A stretch of DNA of 64,000 bases from Betaproteobacteria bacterium (GTDB lineage: Bacteria; Pseudomonadota; Gammaproteobacteria; Burkholderiales; SG8-39): NCBI GenBank assembly GCA_022340285.1, contig JAJDOG010000002.1:1-64000 (forward strand). Direction: 5' to 3'. The notes beneath the pieces were generated by a model. That model saw only the letters and a program-made list of their open reading frames with translations, was not told the DNA's origin and ran no database searches. Position 1 is the stretch's first letter. Each line of letters opens with the position of its first letter. The position numbers were made by a program, and so were the translations under genes. Positions 26,188 through 35,518 of this stretch are shown here, piece after piece.

Positions 26188-27981
26188 CTAGTGCCGGTCG
26201 CCACGGTGGTCGCGGTCATGGTCGTCGTCGTGTCGGTCATGGCCGTGTGCATGTCGCTTCTCGACGTGGCACTCGAAGCTCTCGGCCACATTGATGTCGC
26301 CCTTGCCCTTGTACCGGGCGTAGGCCGGATAGGCGCACAGCGGCCGCGTGCGTCCGGGCCACGGCGTCGACGCTGGAGCGGTACCGGTGATGCTATTCGG
26401 CGCCTTGCGGTTTTCCACCCAATCGACCAATGCCGCGAACGCGTCGAATTGCGACGTCGCCGGACCTCCGCCGCAATGATTCATTCCGGGGACCATGAAC
26501 AGTCGGGCGAACCGGCGTGTTCTCACCAAACCGCCGTTGCGCAGGATCAGCTTATCGTACCAAGCGACGTGATACTTGGTCGAAAACGCGGGGTCGGCTT
26601 GTCCTGTGTAGACGATCAACTTGCCACCATGGCGACTGAACTTCCCGTAGTCGGTGGCGCTGGTGCCCATAAAATCCATCGCCGATTCCCGGTAGGGTTT
26701 CGACCGAGCAAAGATTTTCGGCGCATCCGTGTCCATGTTGAAGCTCAGCACCCACGGCACGAATGCATCGCCGAAGGTGGTCGTGCCTGGCCCCAACGGA
26801 CTTGCCGTCGCAATGATGGTGCTCGCGGCGAGATCAGTGCCTCCCGTCATGGTATTCGGCGGCGTCGTGAATATGAAGGGTAGTGCGCCGCCGCCGAGCG
26901 TCACGTTGAGCGCGCTGTTTCCAGGTATCGGAAACCCCGGAAAAAGCGGCCCGATCTTCCATTGGCGCCACCCGAAGGCGGTGACGCCCGGGTCCCACAG
27001 CCAACCGGCGTAAAGAGCTTTACCGTGCGAATTCCTCGCTCCGCCGAAAACCGCCTCGAGCGCCGCGACTTGGGCCGCGGAAAGCTCATCGGTTCCCGCC
27101 GGCCCGAGCGTCGCAGGATCGAAGTGACAAGCAAACGGCTTGAACACCATGCCATCGACCAGCCCGTCTTTGGCATCGCACCGTGCGAGTATGGCGTTGC
27201 CTATCGTCGCGAGTTCGGCGTCCGTGAACGCGCTGGCGAGATCCGGGTTGCCGAAAGGCGTCATGCTGCGCGCCGCACGCGCGAACGCTTGCGAGTCCCA
27301 GGCTTCCGCGACTGCCGCCTTCGGGAGATCCATGCCGGGATTACCTGCAACGATGCCGTCGAAGAACTTCGGATAGCGCTGCGAAAGCATCAGCCCTTCT
27401 CGCCCGCCTTCTGAGCAACCGACGAAATAGGAATACGCCGGTTTGCGACCGTAGAATTGCTTGATGATCGTCTTCGCCGCTTGAGTGACCCGGGCCGGCC
27501 CGTTGTAACCATAATCGCTTCGCGCTTGCGGATCGAACCCGAACTCGAAGGTGCCGGCGACATCGGACGTGTTCACGTCATTGTCGTGACCGCTATCGGT
27601 CGAGACCACTGCGTAGCCTTGCTGAAGCTGCGCACCCGCGGCGCCTCCGAGGTTACCGTCGGTACCACCACCGCCGGAATAGAAGAACTTTCGGTTCCAA
27701 TCGGTCGGCAACCGCAGGTGGAACTTGATTGCATACGGCTGCCCATCCACCGGACTGAAACGCTCATCGATCGCCCCAATCACCTCACAATGCTCCGGGT
27801 CGGTTGCGGTGGCGGGGTTCAACTGCGCGAGCGTGATGGTCGTATCTTCGATATAGGCGAGCTTCAGGCCGTCACAGTCCAGCGTGTCCGCGTGCCCGCC
27901 TTTCGCGGAAGCGCTCGGCGCAACAAGGCTCAGCACAGCGCATGCGCACACGACGTAGTGAAGCGGAAACCTGTTTCGCAT
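26188..27981 (-). CDS. Secreted tannase/feruloyl-esterase family protein
   Basis: A 597-residue alpha/beta hydrolase that should release phenolic acids from plant esters outside the cytoplasm. Signal peptide at 1-26 (ending SASA). The family C-S-D-H-C pattern is present: nucleophile G-C189-S190-E-G-G, aspartate in T-G-Q-A-D-P, and M-V-P-G-M-N-H-C-G-G, the two cysteines next to Ser and His forming the diagnostic disulphide. An odd feature is the last ~25 residues, almost only His, Asp and Arg (HAHGHDRHDDDHDRDH), a probable metal-binding or disordered tail. Its presence with oxygenases supports use of plant phenolics. Confidence 0.85.
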   Translation of the reverse strand: MRNRFPLHYVVCACAVLSLVAPSASAKGGHADTLDCDGLKLAYIEDTTITLAQLNPATATDPEHCEVIGAIDERFSPVDGQPYAIKFHLRLPTDWNRKFFYSGGGGTDGNLGGAAGAQLQQGYAVVSTDSGHDNDVNTSDVAGTFEFGFDPQARSDYGYNGPARVTQAAKTIIKQFYGRKPAYSYFVGCSEGGREGLMLSQRYPKFFDGIVAGNPGMDLPKAAVAEAWDSQAFARAARSMTPFGNPDLASAFTDAELATIGNAILARCDAKDGLVDGMVFKPFACHFDPATLGPAGTDELSAAQVAALEAVFGGARNSHGKALYAGWLWDPGVTAFGWRQWKIGPLFPGFPIPGNSALNVTLGGGALPFIFTTPPNTMTGGTDLAASTIIATASPLGPGTTTFGDAFVPWVLSFNMDTDAPKIFARSKPYRESAMDFMGTSATDYGKFSRHGGKLIVYTGQADPAFSTKYHVAWYDKLILRNGGLVRTRRFARLFMVPGMNHCGGGPATSQFDAFAALVDWVENRKAPNSITGTAPASTPWPGRTRPLCAYPAYARYKGKGDINVAESFECHVEKRHAHGHDRHDDDHDRDHRGDRH

Positions 27982-28490
27982 GGCGCACCTCCTTGATGGG
28001 TATGAACCTCACTTGTGGCCAAATCGGCGCACGGCCGCCCCACATAAATCCCTACGGAGGCACGTCGCCGTTCAGGCTCACGGGATGCTGCGGCGCGATC
28101 GAATCTGTCTTGCCACGGCGGTTATCAATCTAACGGCTGTTAGGCCGGTCAACCTACTCTCCGCCCGTGCGGCATGTCAAGCCCTCGCCGTAGCGGAAAC
28201 GGTGTCACGGGCTGCAGAACCTTCAACGGAAACATCGCTGTAGCTCGCGCGGCTGCAGCGCTTCCTTATCTGGAGAAGCGCTGTCGTGCATTGTCCACCG
28301 AAGATCGCAACGCAGCGTCCCACGCCGGATTGAAGTACTTCAATAACTTGCGCTCGGGTCCGTCCTGCGGCCCGGTTTTGACACCGGTGCGAATGCCGGC
28401 TAACGTGTCCCGGGGGACGGTTGCACATTCCCTTCCAAACCATAACAATTCGTCCGGTCTGCCCGAATAATTCTGGAGGAGGAAAACACG
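27982..28490. other. Intergenic region, 509 bp, no gene recognised
   Basis: It separates the divergent tannase and Liv system 2. Short open frames occur on both strands, but none has a convincing ribosome site, signal peptide or family likeness. It should hold the promoters of both flanking genes. The tannase side has a TATGAACC...-type AGGAGG site just outside; the Liv side has a candidate promoter listed separately. Confidence 0.6.
28421..28449 (+). promoter_or_regulatory. Candidate sigma70-type promoter of Liv system 2
   Basis: TTGCAC at 28421-28426 and AACAAT at 28444-28449 with a 17-bp spacer (5 of 6 and 4 of 6 matches to consensus). The start codon is 41 bp further on, after GGAGGAGG. 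Confidence 0.3.
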
Positions 28491-29741
28491 ATGACTGCAC
28501 CATCCAAGCCGCGGTCGCCCGTCCGGCGCCGCGTGATCCAGGCCGCCGCCGCGTCAGCGGCGCTCACGACGCTCGGGTTCCCGGCGATCGTCCGCGCCCA
28601 ATCGAAGCGGCTCAAGGTAGGGGTTCTGCTGCCGCGCTCCGGCTATCAGGGCTTCATCGGCCAGTCGTGCCAGAAGGGTGCCGATCTCGCGCCCGGCGTG
28701 ATCAAGCAGATGCTCGGCGTCGACGTAGAGCTGATGAACGCCGACACCGAAACCAACGTCGACGTCGCGCGCACGCGTGCGGAACGGCTCATCCAGGAGG
28801 GGGCGAACGTCCTCGTCGGTGCGTTCGATTCCGGCCAGACCGTGGCGATCGCCCAGGTGGCTGAGCAGCGCGGCACCCCGCTCGTCATCAACATTGCGGC
28901 CGCGCCGCAGATCACCGAGCAGGGTTACAAGTTCGTGTTTCGCAATTTCCAGACCGCGCGCGACATCGTGGGGAACGGCCTCCGGCTGACGGGCGATCTC
29001 TTCCACGCGACCAACACCGTGCCGCGCACCGCCGTGTTCATGCACGTGAACGACACGTTCGGCACGGCAGTGTCCAGGGGTATCGCTGCGGCCATGCCCC
29101 ACATGACGCAGCTGCCGTTCAAGATCGTGGACACGATCTCGTACGACCCCGCCGCCAGGGACTTGACCGTCGAGGTGTCCAAGGCCAAGGCGTCGAACGC
29201 GGATTTCCTGATGCTCGTCTGCCGCCTGAACGACGCCATCGCGCTGCGCCGCGAGATGGTCAAGCAGCGCTGGAACCCGATGGGCATCATCAGCCCCGGC
29301 TCACCCGGGATGTACGAGGAGCAGTACTTCAAGACGCTCGGCAAGTTCTCCGAGTACAGCATCTCGAACGTGCCGTGGTACAACCCGCGCGCCGAGCTGA
29401 CGCACGTCGTCGAGAAGGCCTTCCAAAAGCAGAATCCAGGCGAGAAGTTCCCCTTCCACGGCCTCAACGTCGGCTTCACCTTCGAGGCGATCATGATCGC
29501 GGCCGATGCGTTCAAGCGTGCGGGTTCCACCGACCCGAAGACGCTCGCCGACGCGATCCGCCAGACGAACATCCCCAGGAAGATGATGTTGGGCGCGCCC
29601 ATCAAGTTCAACGCCAAAGGCCAGGTCGAGGGGATCGGCTCGGCGTGCGTGCAGAACCTGAAGGGGCTCCCGACGGTCGTGCTGCCGGCAGATGCCGCGA
29701 CGGCCAAGCCGGTGTTCCCGGCCCCGTACTACAAGGCCTAG
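28491..29741 (+). CDS. Periplasmic substrate-binding protein of Liv system 2
   Basis: A 416-residue type 1 periplasmic binding protein. The ATG follows CTGGAGGAGG. A Tat-like signal (V-R-R-R-V-I-Q-A-A, then F-P-A-I-V-R-A-Q) precedes the mature start K-R-L-K-V-G-V-L-L-P-R-S-G. The lobe motif G-A-F-D-S-G-Q-T-V-A is where the ligand is clasped in relatives. It is separated from its permease genes by an intrinsic terminator, a common way to make far more binding protein than transporter. Confidence 0.87.
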   Translation: MTAPSKPRSPVRRRVIQAAAASAALTTLGFPAIVRAQSKRLKVGVLLPRSGYQGFIGQSCQKGADLAPGVIKQMLGVDVELMNADTETNVDVARTRAERLIQEGANVLVGAFDSGQTVAIAQVAEQRGTPLVINIAAAPQITEQGYKFVFRNFQTARDIVGNGLRLTGDLFHATNTVPRTAVFMHVNDTFGTAVSRGIAAAMPHMTQLPFKIVDTISYDPAARDLTVEVSKAKASNADFLMLVCRLNDAIALRREMVKQRWNPMGIISPGSPGMYEEQYFKTLGKFSEYSISNVPWYNPRAELTHVVEKAFQKQNPGEKFPFHGLNVGFTFEAIMIAADAFKRAGSTDPKTLADAIRQTNIPRKMMLGAPIKFNAKGQVEGIGSACVQNLKGLPTVVLPADAATAKPVFPAPYYKA

Positions 29742-29761
29742 CACCGGAAGGGGGAAATCGA

Positions 29762-29786
29762 GGGCCGGCCCGCGCCGGCCCTTTTT
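29762..29786 (+). terminator. Intrinsic terminator between binding protein and permease genes
   Basis: GGGCCGGC, 4-nt loop CCGC, GCCGGCCC, then TTTTT: a perfect 8-bp GC stem with a T-run. It starts 21 bp after the binding-protein stop and ends 4 bp before livH. It probably acts as a partial terminator setting expression ratios inside the operon. Confidence 0.8.
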
Positions 29787-29790
29787 GTGT

Positions 29791-30660
29791 ATGCCGCTCG
29801 AGCTCGTCGTCAACGTCGCGATCTCCGGGGTGCTCACCGGACTGGTGTACGGCCTGATGGCGCTCGGCCTGTCGGTGATCTTCGGCGTCGTCCGCGTGGT
29901 CAACTTCGCGCACGGCGAGATGATGACGATCGCCATGTACGCGGTGGTCGTGCTGTTCGCCGCGCTGGGTCTGGACCCGCTCCTGCTCGTCATCCCGATC
30001 GCGGCTGCATTCTTCGGGTTCGGCTATGTCCTGCAGGCGGGCCTGATCAACCCTTTCATCACCCGCCCCGAGCACTCGCAGTTCCTGCTGCTCGTGGCGA
30101 TCGGGCTGATCATGGTGAACGCGCTCCTGGTGATCTTCGGACCCGACGCGCGCAACGTCCAGGTGGACTACCAGCTCGAGTCGTTCGCGATCGGGCCGAT
30201 CCTCTTCGACAAGGTGCGCGTCATCGCCGCGGGGGCGGCCCTGGCGACGAGCGCCGCGCTGTTCGCCTTCTTCAAGCTCACGCTCACCGGCAAGGCGATC
30301 CGCGCCTGCGCCGACAATCACCTGGGCGCACTCGTCGTCGGGCTCAACGTGAAGCACCTCTATGCTTTGACTTTTGGCGTCGGGGCGGCGTGCGTCGCAG
30401 TGGCCGGCTGCATGATGGTGCTGCTCGTGGACGTCACGCCGGTGCTCGGTCCGAGCTACACGCTCCTCGCGTTCGTGATCGTCATCGTGGGCGGCCTGGG
30501 TTCGATGCCGGGGGCACTGCTCGGTGGCGTTCTGATCGGCATGTCCGAGTCGCTCGCCGGCCTGTTCATCGAGCCTTCCGCGAAAAGCATGTTCAGCTTC
30601 GGCCTGCTGATCCTGGTGTTGCTGTTCCGGCCGCAAGGGCTCATGGGGAGAAGGGCGTGA
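29791..30660 (+). CDS. livH: Permease LivH (system 2)
   Basis: A 289-residue permease. The ATG at 29791 (MPLELVVNVAISG) lies only 4 bp beyond the terminator T-run and has no clear Shine-Dalgarno site of its own, so its ribosome site would sit in the hairpin; this may reduce translation. Landmarks: G-L-V-Y-G-L-M-A-L-G-L-S-V-I-F-G-V, R-A-C-A-D-N-H-L-G-A-L-V-V-G-L in the ATPase-docking loop, and V-G-G-L-G-S-M-P-G. Its stop overlaps the livM start (GTGA). Confidence 0.88.
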   Translation: MPLELVVNVAISGVLTGLVYGLMALGLSVIFGVVRVVNFAHGEMMTIAMYAVVVLFAALGLDPLLLVIPIAAAFFGFGYVLQAGLINPFITRPEHSQFLLLVAIGLIMVNALLVIFGPDARNVQVDYQLESFAIGPILFDKVRVIAAGAALATSAALFAFFKLTLTGKAIRACADNHLGALVVGLNVKHLYALTFGVGAACVAVAGCMMVLLVDVTPVLGPSYTLLAFVIVIVGGLGSMPGALLGGVLIGMSESLAGLFIEPSAKSMFSFGLLILVLLFRPQGLMGRRA

Positions 30661-31637
30661 GCGCCCAGCGCCGGGCCCAGGTGCTCCTCGCGATCCTCGC
30701 GGTGGCCCTGATCGTCCTCCCATTCGTGTCCGGGAGCTACGTCCTGTCGGTGGCGACTCTGATCCTCTTCTTTGCGTTCACGGGGCAGGCGTGGAACGTC
30801 ATGATGGGGTTCGCCGGCCAGCTCTCGCTCGGCCATTCGCTGTACGTGGGACTCGGCGCGTACGCGGCCGCCGGGCTGTTCTTTCACTACGGGATCGGGC
30901 CGTGGGCGGGCGTGTGGCTCGCCATCGCGCTCTGCGTCGTGGCCGGCGCGGTGATCGGGTTCCTCGCATTCCGGTTCGGGATCTCGGGCGTCTATTTCGC
31001 GCTGCTCACCATCGCGTTCGCCGAGTTCACGCGCATCGGGTTCGATCACATCACCTGGCTCGGCGGCGCGGCCGGGCTCTTCATCAAGGTCGAGCAGCGC
31101 GACACCTGGGATCTTCTGAATCTGCGCGGCACGCCGAAGATGTTCTATTTCGTCATGCTGGCCCTCGCGGCCGGCGCCTTTGCGTTCTGCACCTGGCTGC
31201 TGCGCAGCCGCGCCGGATACTACTGGCAGGCGATTCGCGAGGACGAGGACGCGGCCCAGGCGCTCGGCATCAACACATTTCGCTGGAAGATGCTCGCGGT
31301 GGTGATCAGCGCGGCGATGACCGGGGTCGCCGGTGTCTTCTACGCCTTCTACTACAACAACCTCTTTCCCGAGCAGACCTACCACATCAGCCGTTCGATC
31401 GAGATCATCCTGGGGCCGATCATCGGCGGGCTGGGCACGCTTTTCGGTCCGATCCTCGGTGCGGCGGTGCTGACGATCCTCGCCGACAGCATCACGGAAA
31501 TCATGGCGGCCGCCGGAATCGAGGTCCCGGGAGTGAAGCAGGTCTTCTACGGGCTGTGCCTGCTCGTCGTCATCATGTTCCTGCCGAACGGAATCTGGCC
31601 GGCCATCGCGCGCCGCCTCGGCCTGAAGGACAAGTAG
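30657..31637 (+). CDS. livM: Permease LivM (system 2)
   Basis: A 326-residue permease starting with GTG at 30657, a 4-bp overlap with livH; no better start exists and the longer open frame upstream is antisense-like reading of livH. LivM blocks: W-N-V-M-M-G-F-A-G-Q-L-S-L-G-H, G-V-Y-F-A-L-L-T-I-A-F-A-E, A-I-R-E-D-E-D-A-A-Q-A-L-G-I and G-P-I-I-G-G-L-G-T. It forms the channel with LivH. Downstream comes an unusual 180-bp structured gap before livG. Confidence 0.88.
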   Translation: MSAQRRAQVLLAILAVALIVLPFVSGSYVLSVATLILFFAFTGQAWNVMMGFAGQLSLGHSLYVGLGAYAAAGLFFHYGIGPWAGVWLAIALCVVAGAVIGFLAFRFGISGVYFALLTIAFAEFTRIGFDHITWLGGAAGLFIKVEQRDTWDLLNLRGTPKMFYFVMLALAAGAFAFCTWLLRSRAGYYWQAIREDEDAAQALGINTFRWKMLAVVISAAMTGVAGVFYAFYYNNLFPEQTYHISRSIEIILGPIIGGLGTLFGPILGAAVLTILADSITEIMAAAGIEVPGVKQVFYGLCLLVVIMFLPNGIWPAIARRLGLKDK

Positions 31638-31713
31638 CCGTGTCAGAAGGAGTGCGCGTGGTGGTGTCTTCGATTCACGAGTTCAGTCCGCAGAGCAAAC
31701 CCCGGTCGTATGA

Positions 31714-31795
31714 ACAAGGGGGAAGGCCCCCTTGTATATCCCCCGGAACAAGCAAGGGGCAAGCCCCTTGCATATCCCCCCGCGCGCGTGCGCGG
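31714..31795. repeat. Three consecutive hairpins, two of them copies of one module, inside the Liv 2 operon
   Basis: Hairpin 1: ACAAGGGGG (31714-31722), loop AAGG, CCCCCTTGT. Hairpin 2: GCAAGGGGC (31752-31760), loop AA, GCCCCTTGC. Both are followed by ATATCCCCC. A third stem, CCGCGC/GCGCGG, is at 31780-31795. The first two are clearly copies of one repeat module. The region lies between livM and livG and encodes nothing I can support. Confidence 0.75.
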
Positions 31796-31817
31796 AGGTC
31801 TTCAGTACATCCTTAGT

Positions 31818-32543
31818 ATGGCCCTGCTCGAAGTTCGCGATCTCAGCAAGTCGTTCCGCGGCCTGCGCGCCGTGGACAGCGTGAGCTTCAATGTCGAGCA
31901 GGGCGCGATCGCGGCGATGATCGGTCCGAACGGCGCCGGCAAGACCACGTGCTTCAACGTGATCGCCGGCGTCTTCGCACCCGACGCGGGCGAGGTGCGG
32001 CTCGCGGGACGCGACATCACCGGCCTGCGGCCGCACGAGATCTGCCGGTCGGGGATCGGCCGGACCTTCCAGGTGGTCAAACCCTTCCCGCAGATGAGCG
32101 TGCTCGACAATGTCGTGGTCGGGGCGTTGAACGCGCAGGCGCGCGTGGCGGATGCGAAGCGCGAGGCCGGCAAGCTGCTCGAGCTGCTGCACCTCGATGC
32201 GAAGGCCCGCACGCTCGCTGCGAGCCTCACGCTTCCCGAGCGCAAGCGCCTCGAGGTGGCGCGCGCGATGGCGACGCGGCCCACGCTCCTTCTGCTCGAC
32301 GAGGTGATGGCTGGCCTGCGGCCCACCGAAGTCGACGAAATGGTCGGCGTGTTCCGCCGTATCAACAGCGAGACCGGGATCACCATTCTGCTCATCGAGC
32401 ACGTGATGCGCGCGGTGATGGCGCTTGCCGGCCGCGTGGTGGTGCTCCACCACGGCGAGCGGATCTGCGAGGGCGTTCCCGAGGAAGTCGTGCGCGACCC
32501 GGCAGTGCTCGAGTGCTATCTCGGCGAGGAGGCTGAAGTTTGA
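31818..32543 (+). CDS. livG: ABC transporter ATPase LivG (system 2)
   Basis: A 241-residue ATPase. The start at 31818 (MALLEVRDLSKSF) fits the family; the 36 codons upstream run through the repeat hairpins and are not coding. Walker A is G-P-N-G-A-G-K-T-T and Walker B is L-L-L-L-D-E-V. The signature position reads S-L-T-L-P-E-R-K-R-L-E-V-A-R-A, lacking L-S-x-G-Q as in LivG of system 1, so both belong to the same subgroup. It ends in a TTGA overlap with livF. Confidence 0.88.
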   Translation: MALLEVRDLSKSFRGLRAVDSVSFNVEQGAIAAMIGPNGAGKTTCFNVIAGVFAPDAGEVRLAGRDITGLRPHEICRSGIGRTFQVVKPFPQMSVLDNVVVGALNAQARVADAKREAGKLLELLHLDAKARTLAASLTLPERKRLEVARAMATRPTLLLLDEVMAGLRPTEVDEMVGVFRRINSETGITILLIEHVMRAVMALAGRVVVLHHGERICEGVPEEVVRDPAVLECYLGEEAEV

Positions 32544-33268
32544 GCGCCGTGAACGGATCGCCGATTCTCGAGGTGCGGGAGCTCGATCTCTATTATGGCG
32601 ACGCGCAGGCGCTCGACGGGGTGACGCTCGCGGCCTCCGAGGGCGAGATCGTCGCGATCGTCGGGTCAAATGGAGCCGGGAAGTCGAGTTTGATCCGCAC
32701 CATCGCGGGTATCGAGACGCAGCGGCGCGGCATGGTCCGGTTTCGCGGCCAGGACATCGGGGGACTGCCGAGCCACCGCGTGTGCGAGCTCGGGATCGGC
32801 CAGGTCCCCGAAGGGCGGCAGGTGTTCCCAAGCTTGACGGTGCGCGAGAATCTCGAGATGGGTGCGATGCTGCGGCGCGCCCGCGCGCGTCTGGCGCAAA
32901 CGCTCGAGGAGATCTTCGAGCTCTTTCCGCGCTTGAAGGAGCGTGAGCGCCAGCCTGCCGGCACGCTGTCCGGCGGCGAGCAGCAGATGCTGGCGATCGG
33001 CCGCTGCCTCATGGGTCAGCCCGAGCTGGTAATGTTCGACGAGCCCTCGCTGGGGCTCGCCCCGACGATCGTTCAGGAAGTGTTCCACACCATTCGCCGG
33101 CTGCACGAACGCGGATTGACCATCATCCTCGTCGAGCAGAACGTCGCCGTCTCGCTCAAGCTCGCGCAGTCGGCATACGTTCTGGAGAACGGCCGGATCG
33201 CCATGAACGGAACCGGCGCCGAGCTGCTGGCGGACGACCGCGTTCGCCAGGCGTATCTCGGCCTTTGA
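32540..33268 (+). CDS. livF: ABC transporter ATPase LivF (system 2)
   Basis: A 242-residue ATPase beginning with TTG at 32540, overlapping the livG stop by 4 bp. Walker A is G-S-N-G-A-G-K-S-S, the LivF mark is V-P-E-G-R-Q-V-F-P-S-L, the signature is L-S-G-G-E-Q-Q and Walker B is L-V-M-F-D-E-P-S-L-G-L-A-P. It completes the importer and is last in the operon; the antiporter gene converges 30 bp away. Confidence 0.9.
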   Translation: MSAVNGSPILEVRELDLYYGDAQALDGVTLAASEGEIVAIVGSNGAGKSSLIRTIAGIETQRRGMVRFRGQDIGGLPSHRVCELGIGQVPEGRQVFPSLTVRENLEMGAMLRRARARLAQTLEEIFELFPRLKERERQPAGTLSGGEQQMLAIGRCLMGQPELVMFDEPSLGLAPTIVQEVFHTIRRLHERGLTIILVEQNVAVSLKLAQSAYVLENGRIAMNGTGAELLADDRVRQAYLGL

Positions 33269-33297
33269 ACGATTTCCGCGTCGCGCCTGCGACCTCC

Positions 33298-34527
33298 TCA
33301 CTGCCAGCGCCGCACCAGCGGCCCGATCGAAAGCGCCTGCACCAGGATGCTGAAGATCACCACCGCATAGGTGGCGGCCACGATCGGCTCGCGTCCCGGA
33401 AACTGCGGCAACGAAAGCGCCAGCGCGAGCGAGATCCCGCCGCGCAGCCCGCCCCAGGTCATGATCTTCACGGTGTTGGGCGAGAAGTCCCGGAACAGGC
33501 GCAGTGCCAGGATCGGCAGCCCGACGCTTGCGAGACGCGCGGCGAGCACGATCGGTATTGCCATCAGCGCCGGTGCGAGATGCGCCACGGGCGAGACCAG
33601 CGCGATGATCTCGATGCCGATCAGCCCGAAGAGCAGGAGATTGAGCAACTCGTCGGTGAGATCCCAGAAGGACGACAGGTGCTCGCGTGTACGCTCGGAC
33701 ATGGCGAGCCGCTTGCCGTGATTGCCGACGAGGAGTCCCATGACGACGACGGCGATCGGCGCCGAGGTGTGCAAGAACTCTGCCACGCTGTATCCGGCGG
33801 TGGCCATCGCCAGCGTGATCATGATCTCGACCGCGTAGCTGTCGATACCGCGCAGGAGGTAGAACCCGGCGAGCCCCAGTGCCAGACCGACAAGCACTCC
33901 GCCGACGATCTCCGTGGCGAGCAACAATATCACTTGCGGCGCAGTCGTGTCGTGCCCGCCAAAGGCGATCCCGGAGAGCGTGAGGAAGAGGACCACGCCC
34001 GTCCCGTCGTTGAACAGGCTCTCTCCGGCGATCTTGGACTCGAGTTCCTTGGGCACGCCGACCTTGCGCAGGATGCCGAGCACGGCGATCGGGTCGGTGG
34101 GAGAGATGAGGGCGCCGAACAGCAAGGCGTAGATGAAGGGCAACTCCAGGCCGAGCAGGCGCGCCGCGCCGTAGAATGCCGTGCCGACGATGCAGGTCGA
34201 GAGCACCACCCCGATCGTGGCGAGCAGGAGGATCGTCCACTTCTGGCGGTCGATGTCATCTAGGTTGATGTGCAGGCTGCCCGCGAACAGCAGCATTCCG
34301 AGCATGCCGTGAAACACGACCTCGGCGAAGTCGATGCGCTCGACCGTGCGCGCCGCCCATTCGACGACCGTCGGGTCGTAGGCGCCGAACGCGGTGACTG
34401 CGAGTGCGGCCACGAGACCGATCGCGGTGATGCCGATGGTGTCCGGCAGCCCGATGAACCGGTGATTCAGGTAGCCGAACAGAGCGACCAGCGTCACGAT
34501 CAGACTCATTGCGTGGAAAACGGACAC
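33298..34527 (-). CDS. CPA1-family sodium/proton antiporter
   Basis: A 409-residue inner-membrane antiporter with about 12 helices that should exchange Na+ or K+ for H+. Diagnostic segments are [10 protein letters not shown] and [13 protein letters not shown], which hold the ion-binding Asp residues (T-D-P and N-D-G), and [14 protein letters not shown] in the C-terminal half. Length is short for eukaryotic-type NHE and normal for bacterial CPA1 members without a cytoplasmic tail. It stands alone. Confidence 0.86.
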   Translation of the reverse strand: MSVFHAMSLIVTLVALFGYLNHRFIGLPDTIGITAIGLVAALAVTAFGAYDPTVVEWAARTVERIDFAEVVFHGMLGMLLFAGSLHINLDDIDRQKWTILLLATIGVVLSTCIVGTAFYGAARLLGLELPFIYALLFGALISPTDPIAVLGILRKVGVPKELESKIAGESLFNDGTGVVLFLTLSGIAFGGHDTTAPQVILLLATEIVGGVLVGLALGLAGFYLLRGIDSYAVEIMITLAMATAGYSVAEFLHTSAPIAVVVMGLLVGNHGKRLAMSERTREHLSSFWDLTDELLNLLLFGLIGIEIIALVSPVAHLAPALMAIPIVLAARLASVGLPILALRLFRDFSPNTVKIMTWGGLRGGISLALALSLPQFPGREPIVAATYAVVIFSILVQALSIGPLVRRWQ

Positions 34528-34644
34528 GGCAAACTCCCTCTGCAGCGCGAATTCCCATTATGATTGCCTTCTTGCGGCGATGTGTCGCTTTCGACTCGGG
34601 GACGAGGACGCCACCGCCAGCCGCAGACAACCGGAGCAACGATC

Positions 34645-35514
34645 GTGGACGACCGCACCTACGACCGCACGCGCGAGGACCTCGGAAATATCGTAGCCCT
34701 CGAGCACGTCAACCTCTCGCACGACAACCAGCAGCATGCGATTCTGTTCTACGTGGTGGGCCTGGGGTTGACCCGCGATCCGTACGTGGTCGTCGGTCTG
34801 GACAATATGTGGGTGAACGTCGGCCGCAACCAGTTCCATTTGCCGACCCGCGGCAAGCAGTTGCTACGCGGACGCGTCGGTGTCGTTGTTCCGGACCTCG
34901 ACGCCGCGATGAAGCGCCTCGAGCGCGTCGCGAAGCCGCTTGCCGGCACGGCTTTTTCGTTCACGCGTGGCGCCGGATTCATCGACACCACCTGCCCCTG
35001 GGGCAATCGCATTCGCCTGCATGCGCCCGGAGAGGAATTCGGGACGAGGACACTGGGAATCCCTTACGTCCAGTTCGATGTCCCACCGGGCGCGGCGCCC
35101 GGCATCGCGCGCTTTTACGAACGCATGATCGGCGTGCCGGCCAGCGTCGAGACGCGCGAGGGCGCACCGGCCACAGCCGTCATCGTCGGAAAGTCACAAC
35201 GCCTCTTCTACCGCGAAACCGACGCCGAAATACCGCCCTACGACGGGCATCACATCCAGGTCTACGTTGCGGATTTCTCGGGCCCGCACGCGAAGCTGCG
35301 CGAGCGCGGGTTGGTGTTCGAGGAGAGCGACGCGTACCAGTACCGCTTCAAGGACCTGGTCGATCCCGACACCGGCAAGGTGCTTTTCACGATCGAGCAC
35401 GAGGTGCGGAGCGTGACGCATCCGCTGTATGGCCGCGATCTCGTCAACCGTAATCCGGACCAGACCAACCTCGCGTACGTCCGCAACGCCGATCGCTTTG
35501 CCGGAACGTACTAG
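34645..35514 (+). CDS. VOC-superfamily protein (glyoxalase/extradiol-dioxygenase fold)
   Basis: A 289-residue protein with two vicinal-oxygen-chelate modules. The GTG at 34645 (VDDRTYDRTREDLGN) is preferred: CCGGAG precedes it, while the ATG at 34564 would add a non-conserved stretch. Possible metal ligands are H22 (L-E-H-V-N-L-S-H), the histidines in D-G-H-H-I-Q-V-Y-V and the glutamate in T-I-E-H-E. It could be a ring-cleaving dioxygenase, a lyase or an isomerase. It is followed 4 bp later by the stop of the convergent monooxygenase copy 2. Confidence 0.72.
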   Translation: MDDRTYDRTREDLGNIVALEHVNLSHDNQQHAILFYVVGLGLTRDPYVVVGLDNMWVNVGRNQFHLPTRGKQLLRGRVGVVVPDLDAAMKRLERVAKPLAGTAFSFTRGAGFIDTTCPWGNRIRLHAPGEEFGTRTLGIPYVQFDVPPGAAPGIARFYERMIGVPASVETREGAPATAVIVGKSQRLFYRETDAEIPPYDGHHIQVYVADFSGPHAKLRERGLVFEESDAYQYRFKDLVDPDTGKVLFTIEHEVRSVTHPLYGRDLVNRNPDQTNLAYVRNADRFAGTY

Positions 35515-35518
35515 CGAC

